Assembly: GCA_903632075.3 (NCBI GenBank)
Contig: CAHIKZ030005440.1
Location: 1,040,001-1,104,000 of the forward strand
Length of the DNA stretch: 64,000 nucleotides
Direction of reading: 5' to 3'
From: Acanthosepion pharaonis
Taxonomy: Eukaryota > Mollusca > Cephalopoda > Sepiida > Sepiidae
How positions within the stretch are numbered: the stretch's first letter is position 1; the number at the start of each line of letters is the position of its first letter. Under the pieces are notes generated by a model. The model searched no databases, was not told where the DNA came from, and saw only the letters and a list, made by a program, of their open reading frames with translations. Made by a program: the position numbers and the translations under genes. Shown in pieces: positions 56,412 through 64,000 of the stretch.

Positions 56412-57060
56412 AGCGTTTCACCCCAAGCAAGGCTAGAAGCCACTAGGACGCAAGGGGTTACAGAAAATTTGGAGCAAGATCAGATAGGAGTGATAGAAGA
56501 AAGAATGAGGAGGAGGGTAGTGGAAAGATCAAGGCAACTGGAGATGTCGATTGACATTACATTTGAATAGCTGGAGATTATAGCTCTCAGGGAAACTGGA
56601 ATAGGGAAGGGGGTTCCACAGGCGAGAGGTGTGAGGCATGAAGCTTTTGGAGTAGAAGAGACGGCTACATTTAGTAGTTTCGACAGTAAAAGGGTGAGAG
56701 ATGGATGCCAGCCTCGTAGGGCGCTTGAACTCATGAAGTCTGGGAACCAGCGAATGCAGCTCCTCGAGGCAATTACCATGAAAGTATTTGTAAAACAGAC
56801 AGAGAGAGGCGACGGCGCGTCTGTGAGAAAGTAGACTGTAGACGAGATGCCAGAGTAGGGCCAATTATATTGCATATCCACCTCTGGAGCTTATCAAGAA
56901 GCCCGAGGAAAACAGAAGTGGCTCCAGACCATATATGGCAGCAATACTCCATGCAAGGGCGAATTGTTGATTTGTAGATCTGGAGGATCGACTCCGGGGA
57001 GAAAAACTTCCTGGCGCGGCACAGGGAGCCAAATTTCCTTGCGGTGGACGAAGCAATATT
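56412..57060 (-). pseudogene. LINE family A1, RT C-terminus (younger copy)
   Basis: Minus strand, three joined frames: IAAIYGLEPLL-type codons (frame-shifted form of MEYCCHIWSGA), then ICNIIGPTLASRLQS, RRAVASLCLFYKYFHGN, PRLHEFKRPTRLAS, SHPFTVETTK, then LWNPLPYSSFPESYN and NVNRHLQLP. The 3' terminus is at 56415 (CACCCCAAGCAAGGCTAGAA). Few lesions. The stretch 56700-57010 is almost identical to 60650-60920 in inverse orientation. Confidence 0.75.
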
Positions 57061-57063
57061 TTA

Positions 57064-57106
<43 letters not shown>
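57064..57106. repeat. (ATT)n trinucleotide repeat
   Basis: About 14 ATT units directly after the LINE piece. 57107-57274 is featureless AT-rich sequence. Confidence 0.95.
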
Positions 57107-57107
<1 letters not shown>

Positions 57108-57274
57108 GTAAATTGAAAACTTTCTCCAAAGTTTTCAGACTATGAAATTGAAAATGTTTAACATTTGGATCTAGGAAAAAATAATCAAGAAATAAAAGAA
57201 ATACCTCTATTACTGTTCAATTTCTTGACACCCTCGACAATTTTTACTGTTTTAAAAAGTGGTGTTTAGAATTG

Positions 57275-57920
57275 TTTTAAGCATTTTACCCCAAGCAAGG
57301 CGGGAAGCCACGATCACGGAAGAGGTTACAGAGAGTAGGAGTTAGAGTAAAGAGGCGTGAAAGAGGAAAGGATGAAGAGAAGGCCAGGGAATAGATCAAG
57401 GCATCTGGAGATGTCGATTGACATTACATTTGACCAATTGTAGATTATAGGTATCTGGGAAACAAGTAATAAAAAGAGAATTCCACAGGCGAGAGGTGCG
57501 AGACATGAAGCTATTGGAGTAAAAGAGACGGCTACATTTAACCGTTTCGACAGTGAAAGGGTGGGACCGTAATGCCAGCCTAGTAGCACGCTTAAATTCA
57601 TGCAGTCTGGGAACTAGCGAAAGTAGCTCGTCGGAGCAGTTACCGTGAAAGTATTTGTAGAAAAGACAGAGGGAGGCATCGGCGCGTCTGCGAGAGAGCG
57701 ACTGTAGACGAGATGCCAGATCAGGGCCAATCACATTGCATATCCGTCTCTGGATCTTGTCGAGGAGCTTAAGGAGAACAGTGGGGGCACCAGACCATAT
57801 ATGGCAGCAGTATTCCATGCAAGGGCGAATGGCTGATTTGTAGATTTGAAGGATGGACTTTGGCGGGAAAAACTTTTTGGCGCGACACAGGAAACCAAAT
57901 TTCCTTGCAGTAGATGAATC
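57275..57920 (-). pseudogene. LINE family A1, RT C-terminus, best-preserved copy
   Basis: A 140-codon minus frame (57396-57818) reads MEYCCHIWSGAPTVLLKLLD, QRRICNVIGPDLASR, FYKYFHGNCSDELLSLVP, HEFKRATRLALRSHPFTVET, SRTSRLWNSL and CNVNRHLQMP to its stop. This is the C-terminal end of a jockey/CR1-like non-LTR reverse transcriptase. The 3' UTR follows to CCCCAAGCAAGGCGGGAAGC at 57288. The 5' truncation point is near 57920. A second frame upstream (57731-57961) continues the RT after a shift. Confidence 0.8.
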
Positions 57921-57999
57921 AATTGATTCAATGTAATTAAATAACTAGAAAAAGGTTGCATATTCAGATGTTAGATTTTTTAAAGTAAGGCTCACCCTT

Positions 58000-58380
58000 T
58001 GCAAGCCCTGAGAGCAACTCGAGGTAGAGTATTACATTAAAAGGCAGTTTATGCGAATAGGAGAAAACGGTTAGCCTTAGACTTCAAAAGGTTAAGATTG
58101 TAGTGATCGTGGGAGCATCCTCTTGGGAGTCAGTTCCACAAAGCAGGTAGAGGGTTACAGATTAAGAGGTACCGTTTATGGGGATATGTGGGGAAGATAA
58201 CGGTTTACTCTAGACTTGAACAGGTTAAGATTGTAGTTATCCGGGAAGCATCCTCTTGGGAGTCGGTTCCACAGAGCAGTGCTTTGTGGGAAGTAGCTGT
58301 CGAACTTACACTACGGGAAAGGGATGGAATGTTTGTGGTTTGATACAATGTGAGTGTTATGGTGGGTCCTGTTACATTTT
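58000..58380 (-). pseudogene. LINE family B 3' ends, two tandem units
   Basis: Plus-strand text GTAGTGATCGTGGGAGCATC and GTAGTTATCCGGGAAGCATC, each with CTTGGGAGTC(A/G)GTTCCACA, about 140 bp apart. Minus-strand codons encode the NRLPRGCFPD-like end. Same organisation as 20488-21420. Confidence 0.65.
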
Positions 58381-58429
58381 TTTGGATATGTATTTACTAG
58401 TGAGCCAGTCAAAATGAGCTGACTCATTT

Positions 58430-58530
58430 TATAGTTCACCCATAGAAGGGTTAACCAATCAGAAAGCTCAAAATATTCAATCCGATGTGTATAAAGGCAG
58501 CCATTTTGTTTTTTCTCCCAAATTATCCTC
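58430..58530 (+). promoter_or_regulatory. putative RNA polymerase II core promoter (CCAAT and TATA)
   Basis: GGGTTAACCAATCAG (CCAAT box at 58455) is followed 30 bp on by GTGTATAAAGGC (TATA box at 58489-58496), then CAGCCATTTTG and a TTTTTTCTCCCA initiator-like stretch. The 300-bp segment 58381-58680 containing it interrupts the LINE B remnant and could be a solo LTR or transposon promoter. No gene lies downstream. Confidence 0.35.
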
Positions 58531-58680
58531 ACTGCCAACCTGATATCGAAGACTTAAAGAATTACTTAACAGCCGCTACTTTCTCTGAATCTTCACTGCC
58601 GACCTCTGATATTGAACAGATTACGGACTTCACTTGATTCCTTATTCAGAGACTGCGACAAACATGGTCAACAGGTCCAA

Positions 58681-58906
58681 GCCGTGAAGATTAGAACTGG
58701 CAAAACCCAAGAATGTAGTTCGTCTGAGCACTTTACATGAAAGTAGCGATAGAACGGCGAGAGGTTTGCCTGTGAGAGAGAGAGAGAGGTGTGCAGGAAA
58801 TAATTTGTCACCCACAAGAACACGGAGACCGGGTTGGACTGAGTAAGGACTGGGCAGCTCCCGCCTAAATATGACAAGAGTGCTCTATTTGAGACCTGAT
58901 CTAAAG
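58681..58906 (-). pseudogene. LINE family B, RT fragment
   Basis: Minus strand: LSQANLSPFYRYFHVKCSDEL, matching the RR(V)ASLSLFYRYFHGKCSDEL-like block of this family. Separated from its 3' end (58000-58380) by the 300-bp promoter-like insert. Confidence 0.6.
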
Positions 58907-60102
58907 TAGTATTTCTCAAGCGATTTTAGGTCATCTCCCACTTTGGTGATTCTAAAGTTCTGGTGCTCACCTGTAATATTCAGTTCTTACATATTAAATG
59001 TTACTGCAATTCACGTAAAGGAAGCTTAAAAGCCAACAAAACTTGGTCTCTAAACAAACCTCCAAAAACCATGGCGTCCGAGAAAAATTAAAATTTAAAT
59101 AAAGAAACAAAAAAACAGTTAAATATATATAGTTTCAAAACATATAATAAAGAAATGAAAGGGAGAAATATAAAATATTTGAATGGAAGTTTATTCTGTG
59201 ATATATTTGATCATTTTAATCATGAAATAATAAAGAAAAATGAAATTTGAGCTCATCACAAAATAACTGATAATGAGATTCTTGTGCGTTATGGCTGCTA
59301 CAGATAGATTTTATATTAGGCCCCAATTTAGTCAGTTTAAGCCTCAAGTTTCCTCGTTCCAGTCGATTTCTTTTCTTCAATAACAAATCATTTACAGCAG
59401 TAAAGCCACATTCAGTTAAATATGAAGATGGAAAGGGTAACAACAAATTTCTTGCAACGGTGCTTGAATTTAAGCAAAACTGAATGCTCACACGCGCTGA
59501 TTGGCTGACAAAACATGGGCTCTTCCAGTGACATGCATCATGCTCTCTCCTTACGAGCTGATTGGCCAACAAAACATGGGCTCTTCCAGTGATATGCATC
59601 ACACCCTCTCCTTACGCGCTGATTGGTCTACAAAACATGGACTCTTCCAGTGACATGCATCACGCCCTTTCCTTACGCGTTGATTGGCCGACAAAATATG
59701 GGCTCTTCCAATGACATGCATCATGCCCTCTCCTTACGCGCTGATTGGCCGACAAAACATGGGCTCTTCCAGTGACATGCATCACGCCCTCTACTTTGTT
59801 GACCGAGACACACATGTGGAGAGACGGGAAATACCCTTTATGCCAATTTGACATGTACGTACATAGACACAAAATATTTTTATGTGTGCATACTGTATAT
59901 GCATCGTATATATTAACATACCTTAACAGTAACACTCTCACTCAGACTCACTAGAAAACAATTCCCTGTTAATAACTCATTTTTGAATTACCCCCTTATT
60001 CTGTTGGTATAGTAAGCCTAGGGGTGCACATCCTACGCATGCCCCATCAAAATATTGCCATGCACCACCGGTGGGGCATGGGGCCCACGTTGGGAATCAT
60101 CG
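58907..60102 (-). mobile_element. hAT-like transposon, non-autonomous, nearly complete
   Basis: Left end TAGTATTTCTCAAGCGAT; right end, inverted, CGATGATTCCCAAC; both fit the CAGTGTTTCTCAA type. The 8-bp flanks ATCTAAAG (58899-58906) and TTCTAAAG (60103-60110) differ by one base, as expected for a hAT target duplication. Minus-strand codons at about 59270-59460 (LLLPFPSSYLTECGFTAVND, then LLKKRNRLERGNLRLKLTKL) are the C-terminal dimerisation domain of hAT transposases of the ZBED/Charlie type. The catalytic part is missing. A 61-bp tandem repeat fills 59496-59800. Confidence 0.75.
59496..59800 (-). repeat. 61-bp tandem repeat with CCAAT boxes inside the hAT element
   Basis: Five units; GCTGATTGG (or GTTGATTGG) starts at 59496, 59557, 59618, 59679 and 59740, exactly 61 bp apart. 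Each carries one inverse CCAAT motif and ACATGGGCTCTTCCAGTGAC. It lies on the 5' side of the transposase remnant. Confidence 0.9.
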
Positions 60103-60110
60103 TTCTAAAG

Positions 60111-60274
60111 CAAGCGGAGTCAAGTGCTTATTTACTAAATTATTTTTTTATTTACAAATTATAAAATTTATAGAAAATATTTCTCTGAAGACATAAAGCA
60201 GCTATTAGATTTTTTAAATCCAATTTCTTTTAACAGAGCGAATAGGATATATAAATTTCTATATATATTATCAA
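60111..60274. other. unassigned AT-rich sequence
   Basis: No feature between the hAT element and the following SINE. Confidence 0.4.
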
Positions 60275-60490
60275 CCTCTGTAGCTAAACTGGTATAGCAC
60301 GTCAGGCGATATGACGGTTCAGTGTAGGTTCGATTCCTGTCGGAGGACACATATTTTCTATGAAAATTTCTCGGACGTTCAGGCCGATGAATGTTGTTAA
60401 TACTGTTTATTATAAATATTATATTACTTAAATATCTGTGTCGATATACATCACGTATTACAATAAAATATATTAAAATAAATTTCTATA
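60275..60490 (+). mobile_element. tRNA-derived SINE, family D, copy 2 (tRNA-like fold)
   Basis: 60275-60346 can be drawn as a tRNA: acceptor CCTCTG/CGGAGG, D-arm TAGCTAAACTGGTATAGC, anticodon arm CGTCA-GGCGATA-TGACG, T-arm AGGTTCGATTCCT. The base before the anticodon is G rather than the invariant U33, and the tail (CTATGAAAATTTCTCGGACG onward) is shared with 37100-37310. It is therefore read as a SINE, not a tRNA gene. Confidence 0.65.
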
Positions 60491-60599
60491 TAGCAGTAGT
60501 AGATATCTGTTTATCTTGCGAGACGAAAGTAGCGGTGTCTTTGGTCAAAATTCAATCCGTTGGTGGGGAAACTGGAGTGACTTCCCCAGGGTGCAGACT

Positions 60600-60925
60600 T
60601 CGGCGATGGTATATAGAGGTCGTGCGCTGATCAGGCCACAAGACTCCCCGGAATCGATCATCCAGATCTACAAATCAACAATTCGCCATTGCATGGAGTA
60701 TTGCTGCCATATATGGTCTGGAGCCCCTTCTGTTTTCCTCGGGGTTCTTGATAAGCTCCAGAGGCGGATATGCAATATAATTGGCCCTACTCTGGCATCT
60801 CGTCTACAGTCTACTTTCTCACAGACGCGCCGTCGCCTCTCTCTGTCTGTTTTACAAATACTTTCATGGTAATTGCCTCGAGGAGCTGTATTCGCTGGTT
60901 CCCAGACTTCATGAGTTCAAGCGGC
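60600..60925 (+). pseudogene. LINE family A1 fragment, twin of 56.7 kb
   Basis: IIQIYKSTIRHCMEYCCHIW, then SGAPSVFLGVLDKLQRRICN and IIGPTLASRLQST in one frame. After a frameshift comes FYKYFHGNCLEELYSLVP-like sequence. It is cut off after ATGAGTTCAAGCGGCC at about 60923. Nearly identical to the inverse of 56700-57010. Confidence 0.75.
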
Positions 60926-61245
60926 CGTACTGACAAGATTAAAAGGAATACAGGCCATTACATTTGGGGACGGCTTGGTTGCAGGAGTTGCCAGAAAGTT
61001 GTCAGTATCGACATCCAACCGTCCTCGGGGCTTCACTCTGACAGGATTTACTTCCATAGCTTTTCCGTGTTTGGATATGACAGCTACCAGACCCCGTTTA
61101 TACGGGATCAATGGAGAAGTTTTGGTCGAGCTTACGAGCTCGGATACACCACATTAAATTCGGCCTTGTGTCACATCTGACCGCGTGGGGCGGTTGGTAG
61201 ATATCTTGAAGTTGGAGATTCATTGTGGACTCATTTCTAGCAGTT
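60926..61245 (+). repeat. unassigned segment then dispersed repeat K
   Basis: 60926-61080 reads open on both strands for about 60 codons without a known family. 61085-61240 matches repeat K at 40430-40550 (GTTTATACGGGATCAATGGA, GAGCTCGGATACACCACATT). 61246-61620 is featureless. Confidence 0.45.
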
Positions 61246-61599
61246 GACTACTTCTAATACGCGCCGCTGGCGAATCTTATATGTGTTGTTCTTGTTGTAA
61301 GTATTATCGTTCATTACTAACCTTCGTTTAATTATTCTATTCAGTAACATTCCCTACAAACAACAAACCAAAAAAATAATAATCTGTTAAACTATTACTT
61401 AACACTAACAAGCTGAAACCGCAAATTCCATTCCGATTTCTTGCTTCCCTGATAACTACAAAAGATTTAAGTTTTAAATGCAGCGTCAATTGCTTCATTG
61501 TTCCTTTATTTCTTTTTCGGATCTTCGGATAATTTCTGACGGAATCTCCTGCTTTTCTGAGAAGGATTATTCGAGATTTAGAAAAGTCGATTATTAAAT

Positions 61600-61915
61600 G
61601 TCTGTTCACCATTTACATTATTCGGATTATTGTCCTCATCTGTGTTGCCATATTTCTTACAACGTTTCGACCGTTGTACGATCCGGCCTTCTTCAGGTGG
61701 TTGGAATGTTGAACTGAACCCTTCATTTCGCTCACTGGGGTAGACTGTTCTAGTTCCACGTGCCATGTTTAATGGATGTCAGTTATCAGTTATCTCCTGT
61801 TAATTTCCCTCTGAAAATTCTCCACTGCCTTAACCGGGTATTGAACTCACACTCTTTGGGTCCTGTCACTGGATCTAACCAACGCCTTTATCCACTGTGC
61901 CATGTGTTCTTAAGG
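61600..61915 (-). mobile_element. satellite-linked SINE head (family S), reverse
   Basis: Minus strand: GGCACATGG-type start (inverse CCACTGTGCCATGTG at 61892), B box (inverse GGGTATTGAACTC at 61836), body (inverse CTAGTTCCACGTGCCATG) and the first unit with its hairpin (inverse GATCCGGCCTTCTTCAGG). Unlike the other copies it is not continued by an array on its own 3' side. A plus-strand array begins at its 5' end. Confidence 0.75.
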
Positions 61916-61917
61916 AT

Positions 61918-64000
61918 AAATTGTAATAAATATGGCAACAAAGTTGAGGACAATAGTCCGAATAATGTAAATAGTGTACATAATACCTCATCTCAGAAAT
62001 ATAGACAGATACTGAAGGGCCGAAACGTTGTAATAAATATGGCGACAAAGTTGAGGACAATAGTCCGAATAATGTAAATAGTGTACATAATACCTCATCT
62101 TAGAAATATAGACAGATACTGAAAGGCCGAAACGTTGTAATAAATATGGCGACAAAGATGAAGACAATAGTCCGAATAATGTAAATAGTGTACATAATAC
62201 CTCATCTCAGAAATATAGACAGATACTGAAGGGCCGAAACGTTGTAACAAATATGGCGACAAAATGAGGACAATAGTCCGAATAATGTAAATAGAGTACA
62301 TAATACCTCATCTCAGAAATATAGACAGATACTGAAAGGCTGAAACGTTGCAATAAATATGGCGACAAAGATGAGGACAATAGTCCGAATAATGTAAATA
62401 GTGTACATAATACCTCATCTTAGAAATATAGACAGATACTGAAAGGCCGAAACGTTGTAATAAATATGGCGACAAAGATGAGGACAATAGTCCGAATAAT
62501 GTAAATAGAGTACATAATACCTCATCTTAGAAATATAGACAGATACTGAAAGGCCGAAACGTTGTAATAAATATGGCGACAAAGATGAGGACAATAGTCC
62601 GAATAATGTAAATAGTGTACATAATACCTCATCTCAGAAATATAGACAGATACTGAATGGCCGAAACGTTGTAATAAATATGGCATCAAAGATGAGGACA
62701 ATAGTCCGAATAATGTAAATAGTGTACATAATACCTCATCTCAGAAATATAGACAGATACTGAATGGCCGAAACGTTGTAATAAATATGGCGACAAAGAT
62801 GAGGACAATAGTCCGAAAAATGTAAATAGTGTACATAATACCTCATCTCAGAAATATAGACAGATACTGAATGGCCGAAACGTTGTAATAAATATGGCGA
62901 CAAAGATGAGGACAATCGTCCGAATAATGTAAATAGTGTACATAATACCTCATCTTAGAAATATAGACAGATACTGAAAGGCCGAAACGTTGAAATAAAT
63001 ATGGCATCAAAGATGAGGACAATAGTCCGAATAATGTAAATAGTGTACATAATACCTCATCTCAGAAATATAGACAGATACTGAATGGCCGAAACGTTGT
63101 AATAAATATGGCGACAAAGATGAGGACAATAGTCCGAATAATGTAAATAGTGTACATAATACCTCATCTCAGAAATATAGACAGATACTGAATGGCCGAA
63201 ACGTTGTAATAAATATGGCGACAAAGATGAGGACAATAGTCCGAAAAATGTAAATAGTGTACATAATACCTCATCTTAGAAATATAGACAGATACTGAAA
63301 GGCCGAAACGTTGTAATAAATATGGCTACAAAGATGAGGACAATAGTCTGAATAATGTAAATAGTGTACATAATACCTCATCTTAGAAATAAAAACAGAT
63401 ACTGAAAGGCCGAAACGTTGTAATAAATATGGCGACAAAGATAAGGACAATAGTCCGAATAATGTAAATAGTGTACATAATACCTCATCTCAGAAATATA
63501 GACAGATACTGAATGGCCGAAACGTTGTAATAAATATGGCGACAAAGATGAGGACAATAGTCCGAATAATGTAAATAGTGTACATAATACCTCATCTCAG
63601 AAATATAGACAGATACTGAATGGCCGAAACGTTGTAATAAATATGGCGACAAAGATGAGGACAATAGTCCGAAAAATGTAAATAGTGTACATAATACCTC
63701 ATCTTAGAAATATAGACAGATACTGAAAGGCCGAAACGTTGTAATAAATATGGCTACAAAGATGAGGACAATAGTCTGAATAATGTAAATAGTGTACATA
63801 ATACCTCATCTTAGAAATATAAACAGATACTGAAAGGCCGAAACGTTGTAATAAATATGGCGACAAAGATGAGGACAATAGTCCGAATAATGTAAATAGT
63901 GTACATAATACCTCATCTCAGAAATATAGACAGATACTGAATGGCCGAAACGTTGTAATAAATATGGTGACAAAGATGAGGACAATAGTCCGAATAATGT
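61918..64000 (+). repeat. 107-bp satellite array with tetrameric higher-order repeat, open at window end
   Basis: About 19 monomers. In the last 1.2 kb the variants GTCCGAAAAATG (62811, 63239, 63667) and GGCTACAAAG (63324, 63752) recur every 428 bp, exactly four monomers. The minus- and plus-strand frames are repeat translations. The array continues beyond 64000. Confidence 0.95.

Noticed and set aside
60275..60346. Functional tRNA gene
   Set aside because: Lacks U33, shares a long tail with another copy, and has no immediate T-run terminator.
61918..64000. CRISPR-like array
   Set aside because: There are no unique spacers; the whole 107-bp unit is repeated, and the context is eukaryotic.

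Overview
This window is animal nuclear DNA, almost certainly from an invertebrate, and I find no host protein-coding gene in it. It is AT-rich and made almost entirely of simple repeats, tandem satellites and decayed mobile elements. The retroelement tails, the tRNA-derived SINEs and the long (TA)n, (TATC)n and (CTTT)n tracts fit a lophotrochozoan, perhaps a mollusc such as a cephalopod. That placement is an inference from memory of such genomes, not a search result. Nearly all long open frames come from microsatellites or satellites read in translation. The exceptions are pieces of transposase and reverse-transcriptase genes, nearly all broken by stops or frameshifts.

Layout. 0-3.2 kb: fold-back elements, a composite 5S/tRNA SINE, and a tandem of SINE-tail units with a LINE piece. 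3.5-7.2 kb: huge (GA)n, (GAAA)n and (TATC)n tracts. 6.5-6.95 kb: first copy of an element carrying a hammerhead-like motif. 8.0-8.8 kb: first copy of an element with built-in (AC)n tracts. 9.7-10.0 kb: a SINE head joined to one satellite unit. 10.3-11.3 kb: a 1-kb inverted repeat. 12.2-13.9 kb: a decayed 107-bp satellite. 14.6-16.6 kb: a (CTTT)n array with a ~195-bp period. 17.5-23.9 kb: microsatellite element, hAT ends around a 128-bp satellite, tandem LINE 3' ends and a ~950-bp repeat. 24.1-25.1 kb: a mariner-like element. 25.8-33.4 kb: satellite, SINE and LINE remnants. 33.5-48 kb: a deleted Tc1 element, dispersed repeats, SINEs, LINE/RTE pieces and a Penelope-like fragment. 48-52.4 kb: TATC array, LINE with five tandem 3' ends, second Penelope-like fragment. 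52.5-54.2 kb: SINE head plus 107-bp satellite with a trimeric higher-order repeat. 54.2-61.3 kb: LINE 3' ends and a nearly complete non-autonomous hAT. 61.6-64.0 kb: SINE head in reverse orientation followed by a 107-bp satellite with a tetrameric higher-order repeat that runs off the window.

The connecting theme is a tRNA-derived SINE whose 3' body is also the monomer of satellite arrays. The first unit after the SINE head keeps a GGCCG/CGGCC hairpin framed by CTGAAGA and GAAAC, words of the hammerhead-ribozyme core. A second, unrelated repeat at 6.8 and 36.7 kb has a fuller hammerhead-like fold with a GUC or GUU site. Two LINE families also show tandem copies of their own last codons plus 3' UTR.
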